64,000 nucleotides of DNA, taken from Virgibacillus_O sediminis (GTDB lineage Bacteria; Bacillota; Bacilli; Bacillales; Amphibacillaceae). Under the pieces are notes generated by a model, which worked only from the letters and a program-made list of their open reading frames with translations, was not told where the DNA came from and ran no database searches. Every line of letters begins with the position of its first letter. Position 1 is the first letter of the stretch. The stretch covers positions 62,001 to 126,000 of the forward strand of contig NZ_JBHRRZ010000015.1 of NCBI RefSeq assembly GCF_042643265.1. The letters run 5' to 3'. A program made the position numbers and the translations under genes. Below, piece after piece: positions 43,997 to 52,593 of this stretch.

Positions 43997-44997
43997 TGAT
44001 TATCCTCTGCCTTCATCCCAAAATGCTGATATGCTTTGGCCGTAGCCACTCTCCCCCGTGGGGTACGCTGGATGAAACCTATCTGAAGCAGGTAAGGCTC
44101 ATAAACGTCCTCAATCGTCTGTGATTCTTCTCCAATCGTTGCTGCTATTGTATCAAGGCCGACCGGCCCTCCGCGGAAACCATCTATAATTCCTTTAAGG
44201 AGCTTATGGTCGATATGATCGAGCCCCTCCTTATCCACTTGCAGCATGTCTAATGCGCGGCCGGTTGTTTCCAATGTAATTTCCTTTTCTCCCTTTACTT
44301 GGGAGAGATCACGGATCCTTTTCAACATTCTGTTGGCAATCCGAGGGGTGCCTCTAGAACGGCGGGCCACTTCCATCGCTGCCTCCTTGGATATTCTCGT
44401 CTCAAAAATATCTGCTGTCCGTTCCACGATAGAACATAAATCTTCTTTTTCATAAAACTCCAGCCTGCTTAATACGCCGAAGCGGTCCCTAAGCGGTGCT
44501 GAAAGCAATCCAGCCCTTGTCGTAGCACCAACCAAGGTGAAAGGTGGAAGATCAATACGGACGGAACGGGCGCTCGGCCCTGTTCCTATTACAATGTCGA
44601 GGAAAAAGTCCTCCATTGCCGGGTATAATACCTCTTCCACCGTTTTGGGGAGTCGATGAATTTCATCAATAAACAACACATCGCCGGGCTCCAGAGAGGA
44701 AAGAATGGCAGCAAGGTCGCCGGCCCTTTCAACTGCAGGGCCGGAGGTGGTCCGGAACTGAACTCCCATTTCATTTGCAATGATTCCTGCCAACGTAGTC
44801 TTTCCCAAACCTGGAGGTCCATACAGCAACACATGGTCTAAAGGTTCTTCCCTCATTTTAGCCGCCTGAATAAATATATGGAGGTTTTCTTTGGCATTCC
44901 TCTGTCCAATATATTGCCCAAGCCTTTCGGGCCGAAGACTTAGTTCAATGGTTGTTTCATTGTCATGCAATTCACCTGTCACCATGCGTTCTTCCAT
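43993..44997 (-). CDS. ruvB: Holliday junction branch migration helicase RuvB
   Basis: AAA+ motor that drives Holliday junction branch migration with RuvA. The 334 residues from the ATG at 44997 (behind GGGGGGAG) include LRPERLGQYIGQ, Walker A (LLYGPPGLGKTTLA), Walker B (LFIDEIHRL), sensor 1 (LVGATTRAG), the arginine finger segment PLRDRFG, and the C-terminal winged helix ending RTPRGRVATAKAY. The open frame to 45018 lacks a ribosome site. It follows ruvA by 13 bases. Confidence 0.97.
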   Translation of the reverse strand: MEERMVTGELHDNETTIELSLRPERLGQYIGQRNAKENLHIFIQAAKMREEPLDHVLLYGPPGLGKTTLAGIIANEMGVQFRTTSGPAVERAGDLAAILSSLEPGDVLFIDEIHRLPKTVEEVLYPAMEDFFLDIVIGTGPSARSVRIDLPPFTLVGATTRAGLLSAPLRDRFGVLSRLEFYEKEDLCSIVERTADIFETRISKEAAMEVARRSRGTPRIANRMLKRIRDLSQVKGEKEITLETTGRALDMLQVDKEGLDHIDHKLLKGIIDGFRGGPVGLDTIAATIGEESQTIEDVYEPYLLQIGFIQRTPRGRVATAKAYQHFGMKAEDNQ

Positions 44998-45010
44998 TAT
45001 TCTCCCCCCT

Positions 45011-45619
45011 TTATGCATTTTTCATCAGTAAGGAAAGGGCCTTCCTTATCAGCTCATCAGTACCTGCATCCTCCTTCTGCAGGTCCGGACGGATGCTTCT
45101 TAACTCCTTCTCTGAATAACCAAGAGCCTTCAGTGCTTCCCATGCTTCTACTAGAGAATCATTGTCCGCTGGCTTAACATGTTCAAATTCCTCGCCTTGA
45201 GCATCCGATTGGGCAGCCAAGTCGATTAGCTTCCCTTTAAGATCGAGAATTATCTGTCTGGCTGTCTTCTTTCCGACACCCGGGAAGCCGGTCAGGAATT
45301 TATCATCCTCCCTCTCAATCGCCGCAGCAAACGCTGCAGTATCGACAGTAGCCAAGATTCCCAAAGCACCTTTTGGCCCTATACCAGACACAGAAATGAG
45401 CTTGGTGAATAGATATTTTTCTCCTCTATTTTTAAATCCGTATAATACCTGGGCATCTTCCCGGACATGATGGTATGTATCTATTTGTACTTCTTCTTCC
45501 AGCGACTCTTGAAATGCAAATGGGTTGGCACAGATTAGTTCATAACCAACCCCTTGGACATCGACAATCACCGACTCATCCAGAATATGGGTAAGCTTCC
45601 CCTTTATATATGCAATCAT
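45011..45619 (-). CDS. ruvA: Holliday junction DNA helicase subunit RuvA
   Basis: Tetrameric junction-binding partner of RuvB. From the ATG at 45619 (AAAGGAG upstream) the protein is 202 residues: OB-fold N-terminus (MIAYIKGKLTHIL), two helix-hairpin-helix motifs (SVSGIGPKGALGIL and GFPGVGKKTARQIILDLKGK), an acidic linker, and a C-terminal RuvB-binding domain (EAWEALKALGYSEKEL). The extension to 45724 is not family-like. In B. subtilis bofC follows upstream; here yebC is the neighbour. Confidence 0.96.
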   Translation of the reverse strand: MIAYIKGKLTHILDESVIVDVQGVGYELICANPFAFQESLEEEVQIDTYHHVREDAQVLYGFKNRGEKYLFTKLISVSGIGPKGALGILATVDTAAFAAAIEREDDKFLTGFPGVGKKTARQIILDLKGKLIDLAAQSDAQGEEFEHVKPADNDSLVEAWEALKALGYSEKELRSIRPDLQKEDAGTDELIRKALSLLMKNA

Positions 45620-45743
45620 TATCCTTACTCCTTTGCCATCTTCAACCATTTTATCATACACAGGGGTATAAGAAAACTTAATCAGCCCCTTAGCGAATTC
45701 TGTTGTTGACTGATGGGCCGCCAATATTTCATCTCAGGCAGTG

Positions 45744-45777
45744 TAAAAAACTTCTATCCCCTCTAGGGAGATAGAAG
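45744..45777 (-). terminator. Terminator of yebC
   Basis: On the minus strand GGCTTCTATC and GATAGAAG stems with an internal CTCCC/GGGG pairing are followed by TTTTTTACA, 18 bases after the yebC stop. Confidence 0.85.
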
Positions 45778-45795
45778 CCATCTGGTCCGTTCAAT

Positions 45796-46527
45796 TTAAT
45801 TGGACTCCTCAAGATTATGATGGATATCTTGGACATCCTCACTCTCTTCTAACTGTTCAATCAGTTTGTTCATGTTTTCTGCATCTTTTTCGCTGGGCTG
45901 GCTGTATGTCTGAGGGAAAAGAGTCACTTCACTGTCCTCGATTTCATACCCGCTGCTCTGAAGGTGTTCTACGACTTCCTGGAAGCTTTCCGGTTCGGTA
46001 TATATCTCAAATGCGCCCTCTTCCGCTATAATATCTTCCGCTCCTGCTTCGAGTGCTTCAAGGGTAAGTTCATCTTCATCAACTTGCCCCTCTTCATTAA
46101 GGATGACGATATATCCCTTACGATCAAACATGAAGGAAACACTGCCATTTTCACCAAGATTTCCATTGTTTTTCTTGAAAGCATGCCTTACTTCAGCCGC
46201 TGTTCTATTCTTGTTATCTGTGAGTACATTAACAATTACAGCGACTCCGCCAGGCCCATACCCCTCATACGTGATCTCCTCATAACTTGCCCCATCCAGG
46301 GTCCCTGTGGCTTTTTTAATGTTCCGATCGATATTATCATTAGGCATATTATCTGCTTTGGCCTTCTCAATGGCAGTCCTTAGTGCCGGATTGGTGTCAG
46401 GATCTCCCCCGCCCTGTTTAGCCGCAATATAAATATCCTTTGCATGCCTCATGAATACTTTTCCTTTTTTTGCATCCTGAGCATTCTTTCTTCTTTGTAT
46501 ATTCTTCCACTTAGAATGACCAGCCAT
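45796..46527 (-). CDS. yebC: YebC/PmpR family translation/transcription factor
   Basis: Soluble 243-residue protein with the family start MAGHSKWKNIQRRKNAQDAKKG and the blocks NPALRTAIEKAKADNMPNDN and YEGYGPGGVAVIV. YebC-family proteins are described as DNA-binding regulators, and YebC has recently been linked to relief of ribosome stalling at proline-rich stretches. The second of two in-frame ATGs (46527) is better spaced from GAGAGGAG than the first. Terminators flank it downstream. Confidence 0.93.
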   Translation of the reverse strand: MAGHSKWKNIQRRKNAQDAKKGKVFMRHAKDIYIAAKQGGGDPDTNPALRTAIEKAKADNMPNDNIDRNIKKATGTLDGASYEEITYEGYGPGGVAVIVNVLTDNKNRTAAEVRHAFKKNNGNLGENGSVSFMFDRKGYIVILNEEGQVDEDELTLEALEAGAEDIIAEEGAFEIYTEPESFQEVVEHLQSSGYEIEDSEVTLFPQTYSQPSEKDAENMNKLIEQLEESEDVQDIHHNLEESN

Positions 46528-46591
46528 GGACATTCTCCTCTCTCTGAATTTCCTTTTTTACTATACCAAAAATTAAAGCGGAATTAAAGGT

Positions 46592-47152
46592 TTAGTCTTG
46601 TGGCGGAAAATCTTCGAATAAATCATTAATATCTTCCCCACTTCTTCCACGACTGTCCAGATTCTTCATACGGTCCCAATATATCTTGTCCGTAAAGACG
46701 AAGATCTCCTTGTCAGTTGGAGGTACTAATGCTTTAACCTGTTCTTCAATATCATCCGGTCTGTCCGGATCTGTATGTTCTTTTAACTGCAGCCCGATAA
46801 TTAATCTGTCATTAGTTTCTTCCACCTGGGCTTGGACAACATCATCCAGTTCTTCCAAGTTTTCTGCAATTTCTTCCGTATCTTCATTTGTATAGGGATC
46901 GGAATATCCATGTTCATACTCAGAAGAATTAGCGCGATCCTGATATTTCTGCGGATACCCTTTCGGTCCTTCTTCTCCAATTGATTCCTGCTCTTCCTCA
47001 CTCGCCTGCCTGTCTTCTCCCTGTGTATCATAATGGATTGGTTGATTGTTCAGCCCTTCTGCATTCTGATTCTCGTTTACATCGTCTCCTCCAGTACAGC
47101 CTGCCAAGAATCCCATATATGATACAATTGTATATAAAATTATTTTTTTCAT
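46592..47152 (-). CDS. coxA: YhcN/YlaJ-family sporulation lipoprotein (CoxA-like)
   Basis: 186-residue secreted lipoprotein: a short hydrophobic signal ending in the lipobox LAGC (Cys19), then a very acidic, Asn/Gln/Glu-rich stretch (about 25-95), then a YhcN/YlaJ domain (residues about 95-165). In B. subtilis coxA encodes a spore cortex protein and lies between yebC and safA; this gene holds the same position except that nadE intervenes. The symbol rests on synteny and family. Likely sporulation-specific. Confidence 0.8.
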   Translation of the reverse strand: MKKIILYTIVSYMGFLAGCTGGDDVNENQNAEGLNNQPIHYDTQGEDRQASEEEQESIGEEGPKGYPQKYQDRANSSEYEHGYSDPYTNEDTEEIAENLEELDDVVQAQVEETNDRLIIGLQLKEHTDPDRPDDIEEQVKALVPPTDKEIFVFTDKIYWDRMKNLDSRGRSGEDINDLFEDFPPQD

Positions 47153-47154
47153 AA

Positions 47155-47195
47155 TAAAAAACCTCCCTTAACCTTTAGTTTGGATAAGGAAGGTT
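47155..47195 (-). terminator. Terminator of nadE
   Basis: On the minus strand AACCTTCCTTA and TAAGGGAGGTT form a stem with one mismatch around a loop of about 14 bases, followed by TTTTTATT, directly before coxA. Confidence 0.78.
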
Positions 47196-47253
47196 ATATT
47201 ATAAGAGAAAAATGGAGTTTCCAATACATCCCTATTTCCCCTTCGCTCGTCGA

Positions 47254-47994
47254 TCAGCCGCGGTGGAATTGAGGAAGATCGTCGCGTTTATGCGCAGATT
47301 TACGATGAAGACTTTCAATGATCTCCTTATCTTTTTCTGATACCTTTTCCCCTTTTAAATATGCGTCTATTGTCGCGTACGTAGTGCCCATCTCTGCCTC
47401 ATCTGTCTGATCTTCCCAAAGGTCTGCACTTGGCACCTTATTGACAATATGATCAGGCACGCCGAGGAATGCAGCCATTTCTCTTACTTCTCCTTTGGTG
47501 AATTCTACCAGCGGAAGAAGATCTACACCGCCATCTCCATATTTTGTGAAATATCCGGTATACCATTCTGCAGCATTATCCGTTCCGACCACAAGATAAT
47601 TGTAGTTTGCTGCAATGGTATAAAGGGTGCTCATACGCAATCTTGCACGCAAATTTGCTCCAGCAAGTTGGTCATTCTCCTCACTGAACTCTTTTTTCTC
47701 CTTAATCCTGTCTCTGATTTGGGTGTACATTACTTCATGTGTCTCTGTCAAATCCACAGTGATTGAATCTATTCCACAGCTCTCGATTACTTGGTCCGCA
47801 TCATCCAAATTGGAACTGCTTGTTTGTATGGGCATTTTCACACCCAGAGAATTCTCCGGAAATGCTCGTTTAATCAAGTGTGCTACTACGGCTGAATCAA
47901 GCCCTCCGCTCACTCCTACCACCATGCCTTTTAACCCTGCATCTTTTGCTTGCTGGCGCAGCCAATCCACAATCTCATTAACTTGTTTTTCCAT
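47254..47994 (-). CDS. nadE: NAD+ synthetase, ammonia-dependent type
   Basis: Converts nicotinic acid adenine dinucleotide to NAD+ using ATP and ammonia. The 246 residues contain the PP-loop VVGVSGGLDSAVVAHL (around 26-41), NLRARLRMSTLY, and VVGTDNAAEWYTGYFTKYGDGG, all NadE hallmarks. There is no glutaminase domain, so ammonia is the donor. In B. subtilis this neighbourhood carries the de novo nadABC genes instead; here nadE stands alone with its own terminator between safA and coxA. Confidence 0.95.
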   Translation of the reverse strand: MEKQVNEIVDWLRQQAKDAGLKGMVVGVSGGLDSAVVAHLIKRAFPENSLGVKMPIQTSSSNLDDADQVIESCGIDSITVDLTETHEVMYTQIRDRIKEKKEFSEENDQLAGANLRARLRMSTLYTIAANYNYLVVGTDNAAEWYTGYFTKYGDGGVDLLPLVEFTKGEVREMAAFLGVPDHIVNKVPSADLWEDQTDEAEMGTTYATIDAYLKGEKVSEKDKEIIESLHRKSAHKRDDLPQFHRG

Positions 47995-48140
47995 GATAAC
48001 ATCTCCTCTTCTGCTTTAATCTACATCTCTTGAGTTAATTCTACAACAAATTCATTCTATTTCATAAATCCGACTTACACTTCCCTGCTTATTTAAAACT
48101 ATATCCTTAACCTACCTTATTGAAACATTACGGTTCAGAC

Positions 48141-48170
48141 AAAAAAAAAGAGACGAAAATTAATCGTCTC
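48141..48170 (-). terminator. Terminator of safA
   Basis: On the minus strand GAGACGA and TCGTCTC form the stem, followed by eight T residues, directly behind safA. Confidence 0.88.
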
Positions 48171-48176
48171 AGAAAG

Positions 48177-49250
48177 CTATTCTTCCTTTTTCTCTGCATC
48201 CTTCTTATGGCGCTCTTCTTGGTTATTCTGCTGATATTCCGGATGTGCTGGAGGAACAGGGAACGGATGTGGGGGCTCCTTTGGCATCGGTACGCCAGGA
48301 TACACCCCGGGAGCCGGCATGGAATCGGGTGCGGGCCACAACTGGCTTTCAGGCAATTCGCTTCTATATGGGAAGGAGTGTGTTGGCGGAAGTGAAGATG
48401 GCCCATGACAACCGCAGCCCTTCTTTTGGGAAGCATTCCCCATTGATCCCTGCAATTGATGAGGAAACTTCATATTCATTGGCTCCATTGGGAACTGTGG
48501 ATTTCCCATACTCACCGGACCCATTGGATATTGTGGCAGAAAATGAGCATGGTGCGGCTGTTCGGGATTAAAACCCTCCGGTAGGCTGCCCATCACAGAA
48601 AACGGCATCGGTGGATGGCAGGGATGAACTATATAGCAGCACATAGGCATCGGCTGCTGAATAGGAGATGCCGGATAATCCATTGCCCCCTTAACCTTAT
48701 GTTCTGGCATTTTAAATTCTTTTTGTTGCTTTTCAACCTTTGTTTCCGGGACTTTTGGCATTTCAGGAAACTCTACGGATGTGTATTTATTGATGTCAAA
48801 TTCAACCATAGGCTTCTCCTCTTTCTTAGGCAGAGGCTGAACGGGCATCTGTGGCGTTACTTTTTTCGGCTTTTCCACGTCGTCTTCCTTAAGGACAGGA
48901 AAGGGCTTAACCGAAATGTCTTTATATGGGTGCTTTGGTAGTTTCTGCGGCTCGCTCTTTTCAGCCTGCTCAGGCTGCTTCTCCTGTTTCTGTTTTGCCG
49001 GCTGCAGCTGTGGCTTTGGAGGCTTAGGAGCCTTTGGTTTCTCAACTTCCTTTTTTTGGGTTTCTTTCAGTTGCTGATTGTCCTTTTTCACTGCTTTGGA
49101 AGTGCCTGGTATTTTAATTTTCATTCCCGGCATAATCATATCTGGGCTAGAAAGCTGGGAGTTCATATCCTTTAACTGTTCAAAGTCTACCCCATATTGT
49201 TGGGCAATTTCCCATAATGTATCCCCTTTTTGTACAATGTGTATTTTCAA
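48177..49250 (-). CDS. safA: SafA-like LysM spore coat/cortex assembly protein
   Basis: 357-residue protein with an N-terminal LysM domain (residues 1-48: HIVQKGDTLWEIAQQYG to MKIKIPG), which should bind the cortex peptidoglycan. A long Lys/Pro/Gln-rich linker follows (about 50-190), and then a Pro/Met/His-rich tail with a few cysteines (PMCCYIVHPCHPPMP; KKGCGCHG). This is the layout of B. subtilis SafA, which sits at the cortex-coat interface and recruits inner-coat proteins. The C-terminal low-complexity sequence is lineage-specific. Position near coxA and pheA/obg supports the call. Confidence 0.85.
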   Translation of the reverse strand: MKIHIVQKGDTLWEIAQQYGVDFEQLKDMNSQLSSPDMIMPGMKIKIPGTSKAVKKDNQQLKETQKKEVEKPKAPKPPKPQLQPAKQKQEKQPEQAEKSEPQKLPKHPYKDISVKPFPVLKEDDVEKPKKVTPQMPVQPLPKKEEKPMVEFDINKYTSVEFPEMPKVPETKVEKQQKEFKMPEHKVKGAMDYPASPIQQPMPMCCYIVHPCHPPMPFSVMGSLPEGFNPEQPHHAHFLPQYPMGPVSMGNPQFPMEPMNMKFPHQLQGSMGNASQKKGCGCHGPSSLPPTHSFPYRSELPESQLWPAPDSMPAPGVYPGVPMPKEPPHPFPVPPAHPEYQQNNQEERHKKDAEKKEE

Positions 49251-49335
49251 GACAAAAAACTCCTCTCATTTCTGAAACTGGGCTAATTACTCTATACCAA
49301 CATATGCAGAAAAAGAGAAAAGTTGATTATCCATA

Positions 49336-49376
49336 TAAAAATCGCTCCATCCTTTATTCAAGGAGGAACGATTTTT
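49336..49376 (-). terminator. Terminator of pheA
   Basis: On the minus strand AAAATCGTTCCTCCTT and AAGGATGGAGCGATTTT form a stem with one or two mismatches, followed by T residues. The stop codon of pheA touches the upstream arm. Confidence 0.82.
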
Positions 49377-50231
49377 TTACATTTCTACCTGGTAAACCGG
49401 ATATGTACCTAACACGGTTACTTTACATCCTAATGCTTGCAGTTCCGCTTCTACCCCTGGGAACAAGACATCATCATATGGCTGATCTACATCGATAATG
49501 AAAAAGTAATTCCCCAGCCCGGTCTTCATGGGTCGGGATTCAATCTTAGATAGATTCATTTTTCTCCACGCAAAAGCTGATAACACCTGGTGAAGTGCGC
49601 CGGCTTGGTCACTCGGCAAGGTAATTAGTAGAGTAGTCCTATCCGTCTTTACTGGATGCTTGATGGAAATACCATCTTCATTCTTGGTCAGCACTACGAA
49701 TCTGGTGTGATTATTAGGATAATCATGGATGTTTTCTGACATGATCTGCAGCCCATATTCTTTCGCCGCCATCCTGTTTGCAATAGCAGCTATCGGCGAA
49801 TCACTGGTGCTGATGATCTCTGCGGCCTTAGCGGTAGAGGAGGCAAATTGCACCTCTGCGTTGGCGAGCTCCTTATGGATAAATTGATGGCACTGCGCAA
49901 TAGCCTGTGTATGGGAGTGAACCTCCCTAATATCCATCAGCCCACCGTCAAAATCTTCACGTACGAGGAGATGTTGCTGTATAGGAACAACTACTTCAGC
50001 AACCACCGGCAATCTCACTTGATGGACCAGATAGTCCACTGTTAATTGCACGGTTCCCTCAATAGCATTTTCAAGAGGCACCACAGCGATATCTATTTCA
50101 CCTGATTCTACTGCATCCATACAGGCGGGAATTGTATCAAAGTCCCGCTTATCCTCCCCATTAAATATCGAATCTACTGCCATTTTTGTAAATGTGCCCT
50201 TAGGTCCTAAATATCCTATCGTCTTTGTCAA
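49377..50231 (-). CDS. pheA: Prephenate dehydratase
   Basis: Converts prephenate to phenylpyruvate in phenylalanine synthesis. The 284 residues show GYLGPKGTFTKMA, the catalytic region SSTAKAAEII with the conserved Thr in IANRMAAKEYGL and NHTRFVVL, followed by a C-terminal ACT domain with the Phe-binding GALHQVLSAFAWRKMNLSKIESRP segment (around 205-230), so feedback inhibition is expected. No chorismate mutase is fused. In B. subtilis the ACT-domain gene pheB lies between pheA and obg; it is missing here. Confidence 0.95.
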   Translation of the reverse strand: MTKTIGYLGPKGTFTKMAVDSIFNGEDKRDFDTIPACMDAVESGEIDIAVVPLENAIEGTVQLTVDYLVHQVRLPVVAEVVVPIQQHLLVREDFDGGLMDIREVHSHTQAIAQCHQFIHKELANAEVQFASSTAKAAEIISTSDSPIAAIANRMAAKEYGLQIMSENIHDYPNNHTRFVVLTKNEDGISIKHPVKTDRTTLLITLPSDQAGALHQVLSAFAWRKMNLSKIESRPMKTGLGNYFFIIDVDQPYDDVLFPGVEAELQALGCKVTVLGTYPVYQVEM

Positions 50232-50278
50232 AGTTCAGCCTCTCCCTTACTGCAGCTTTCAGTTTCATTGGATTTTAT

Positions 50279-51559
50279 CTACTCAATAAATTCAAATTCA
50301 AAATCCATCAATCTTATCGTATCTCCGTCTTTGGCACCGCGTTCCCTAAGCGCTTCATCCACACCCATTCCCCTCATTTGGCGTGAGAAGCGCTGGACAG
50401 CCTCATCCCTGTTAAAGTCTGTCATCTTAAACAGCTTTTCAATTTTATTTCCGGATAAAACAAACGCACCGTCCGGGTCACGCGTTATCTGGAATGGGGT
50501 TTCTTCTTTCTGATATCGGTAGATCACCGTTTCCTCACTGTCTTCTACTTCTGGGTCTGTCTTAGGAATTCGTTCCAATGTATCTGCAATAGCGTAAAGA
50601 ATGTCACGAAGCCCCTCTTTAGTGATTGCGGAGATTCGATACACAGGAAAATCTTCTTCCAGCTTTTCTTGGAATGATTGGAGATTTTCTTCCGCCCCTG
50701 GCATGTCCATTTTGTTCGCAGCAATAATCTGCGGCCGATTCATCAGCTTCTCATCATACTCTTTTAATTCTTCATTGATTTTACGGTAATCATCATAAGG
50801 GTCGCGCCCCTCCGTACTCGCCATGTCTATGACGTGTACAATGACCCTCGTCCGTTCCACATGACGCAGGAACTGATGGCCGAGACCTACGCCTTCATGG
50901 GCACCTTCAATAAGGCCCGGCAGGTCAGCCATGACAAAGCTGCGCTGATCGCCCGTATCGACCACCCCTAAATTTGGGGAAAGAGTGGTGAAATGATAAT
51001 CAGCGATTTTTGGCTTTGCTGCGCTGACAACCGACAAGAATGTAGATTTGCCGACACTTGGAAAGCCGACTAGCCCAACATCTGCCAATAGCTTCAATTC
51101 CACCTTGATATTGCGTTCCTGTCCGGGTTCTCCGTTCTCCGCATATTCGGGTGCAGGATTCTTTGGGCTGGCAAAGCGGGAATTGCCTCTTCCTCCTCTG
51201 CCCCCCTTAGCGATAACCGCTTTCTGTTCATGGGTTGTCAAATCTGCTATAACCTCTTCTGTATCCTCGTCAATAACTGTGGTACCTGGAGGAACAGGAA
51301 TCACGAGGGGGGCAGAATTCTTTCCATGCTGGTTTTTGCTCATTCCATTTTCCCCGCGCTTTCCTTTAAAGTGGCGGTTATAACGAAAGTCCATCAACGT
51401 ATTCAAACCTTCATCCACTTTAAAAATGATATCTGCACCGTTACCTCCGTCCCCGCCGGCGGGACCGCCTTTCGGGACATACTTTTCTCTTCTGTACGCT
51501 ACAAGGCCGTTACCTCCGTCCCCAGCTTTCACATACACACTGACCTGATCTACAAACAT
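50279..51559 (-). CDS. obg: Obg-family GTPase (ObgE/CgtA)
   Basis: Ribosome-assembly and stress-related GTPase needed for sporulation initiation in B. subtilis. The 426 residues have the glycine-rich Obg fold (1-157, for example AGDGGNGLVAYRREKYVPKGG), the G domain with GFPSVGKST (around 165-173), TTLSPN, DLPGLIEGAHEGVGLG, NKMD and a SAITKEG motif, and the C-terminal OCT domain (about 345-426). It follows spo0B by 11 bases, the conserved order. Confidence 0.97.
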   Translation of the reverse strand: MFVDQVSVYVKAGDGGNGLVAYRREKYVPKGGPAGGDGGNGADIIFKVDEGLNTLMDFRYNRHFKGKRGENGMSKNQHGKNSAPLVIPVPPGTTVIDEDTEEVIADLTTHEQKAVIAKGGRGGRGNSRFASPKNPAPEYAENGEPGQERNIKVELKLLADVGLVGFPSVGKSTFLSVVSAAKPKIADYHFTTLSPNLGVVDTGDQRSFVMADLPGLIEGAHEGVGLGHQFLRHVERTRVIVHVIDMASTEGRDPYDDYRKINEELKEYDEKLMNRPQIIAANKMDMPGAEENLQSFQEKLEEDFPVYRISAITKEGLRDILYAIADTLERIPKTDPEVEDSEETVIYRYQKEETPFQITRDPDGAFVLSGNKIEKLFKMTDFNRDEAVQRFSRQMRGMGVDEALRERGAKDGDTIRLMDFEFEFIE

Positions 51560-51570
51560 AATTGTTCACC

Positions 51571-52098
51571 TCATATATTAAATGGAACAAACAATTCACA
51601 TTGAATTCCATTCGCTGTTTTACTGATGCTCAGTCTTTTATCTTGATGTTTTCCCCGTTCGTCCAGTTGAACAGAATTCCCCCCGGCAAGCAGGATTTTC
51701 ACCTTGAGTTCAGGGGATTGCTCGCTTTCGGTCACTTCCAGTATTATGTCATACATCTGGGTTTCATCACAAGCTTCTTCTAGCCATTCAACCGTTTTCC
51801 TGCATAGTTCAGTAACTTCCCTATCAATACTGGCCAGATTTTTATTTTCTGTCTTTACCCGATATTTTAACCTGAGATTATTGTAAATGTGGTTAAAGCG
51901 GAGAACCCAAAGTGTGAAGCCTGGGGCCTTCAACCCCATCAGTTTGCTTTCTTCCCCATATTGACGAAGCATTTCCCCTACCTTTTTCTCCACTTTGTCC
52001 TGTCTCCCCATTGTTAGATATCCCTGTACGACCTGAAGATTATTCATTAAGTCATGACGATAATGCTGTAGGACGTTTATGACTTCTTTCTCCTCCAT
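51571..52098 (-). CDS. spo0B: Sporulation phosphotransferase Spo0B
   Basis: Histidine phosphotransferase that passes phosphate from Spo0F to Spo0A. The 175 residues are somewhat shorter than B. subtilis Spo0B (192). The phospho-acceptor motif HYRHDLMNNLQVVQGYLTMG lies near the N-terminus, with His15 of RHDLMN as the likely site; the rest resembles a degenerate histidine-kinase ATPase fold. It sits before obg and 190 bases after rpmA's terminator; a TATACT box lies upstream of the start. Confidence 0.9.
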   Translation of the reverse strand: MEEKEVINVLQHYRHDLMNNLQVVQGYLTMGRQDKVEKKVGEMLRQYGEESKLMGLKAPGFTLWVLRFNHIYNNLRLKYRVKTENKNLASIDREVTELCRKTVEWLEEACDETQMYDIILEVTESEQSPELKVKILLAGGNSVQLDERGKHQDKRLSISKTANGIQCELFVPFNI

Positions 52099-52250
52099 TT
52101 TACATTTCCCCCCAATTATCTAAGAAAAAGTATAACAGAAAAGTTGAAAGATTTCATACCTTCTTAACAGGTCTCGGTTTAAGGAAGTTTTCGTACATAT
52201 GTATCATGTATAACCTCAAGATAGCCATCTTCTATAAGCACTTATATAAT

Positions 52251-52282
52251 AAAAGCTCCAGCCAAAATGGCTGGAGCTTTTA
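52251..52282 (-). terminator. Terminator of rplU-prp-rpmA
   Basis: AAAAGCTCCAGCC and GGCTGGAGCTTTT form a perfect 13-bp stem, followed on the minus strand by ATTATATAAG. Confidence 0.9.
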
Positions 52283-52289
52283 TCAACGA

Positions 52290-52580
52290 TTATGCTTCTT
52301 GTGCAACCGGGTAGACACTTACCTTTTTACGGTCACGGCCATAGCGTTCAAATTTTACAACGCCGTCCATTTTGGCAAAAAGAGTATCATCTCCGCCGCG
52401 GCCTACGTTTTCACCAGGATAAACTTTGGTTCCGCGCTGACGGTATAGAATGGATCCGCCAGTTACAAACTGTCCATCTGCACGCTTGGATCCAAGACGT
52501 TTAGCTTCGGAATCACGGCCGTTTTTGGTACTACCTGCACCTTTTTTCTGAGAGAAAAACTGCAAATCAAGACGTAGCAT
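52290..52580 (-). CDS. rpmA: 50S ribosomal protein L27
   Basis: L27 sits near the peptidyl-transferase centre. From the ATG at 52580 the protein is 96 residues and starts MLRLDLQFFSQKKGAGS. As in other Firmicutes the N-terminus carries an extension that must be cut after the double Phe (QFF before SQKKG) to expose the functional end. The protease for this step, Prp, is encoded immediately upstream. Core motifs KNGRDSEAKRLGSK and GGSILYRQRGTK are intact. Confidence 0.97.
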   Translation of the reverse strand: MLRLDLQFFSQKKGAGSTKNGRDSEAKRLGSKRADGQFVTGGSILYRQRGTKVYPGENVGRGGDDTLFAKMDGVVKFERYGRDRKKVSVYPVAQEA

Positions 52581-52593
52581 AAGTTCCACCTCC

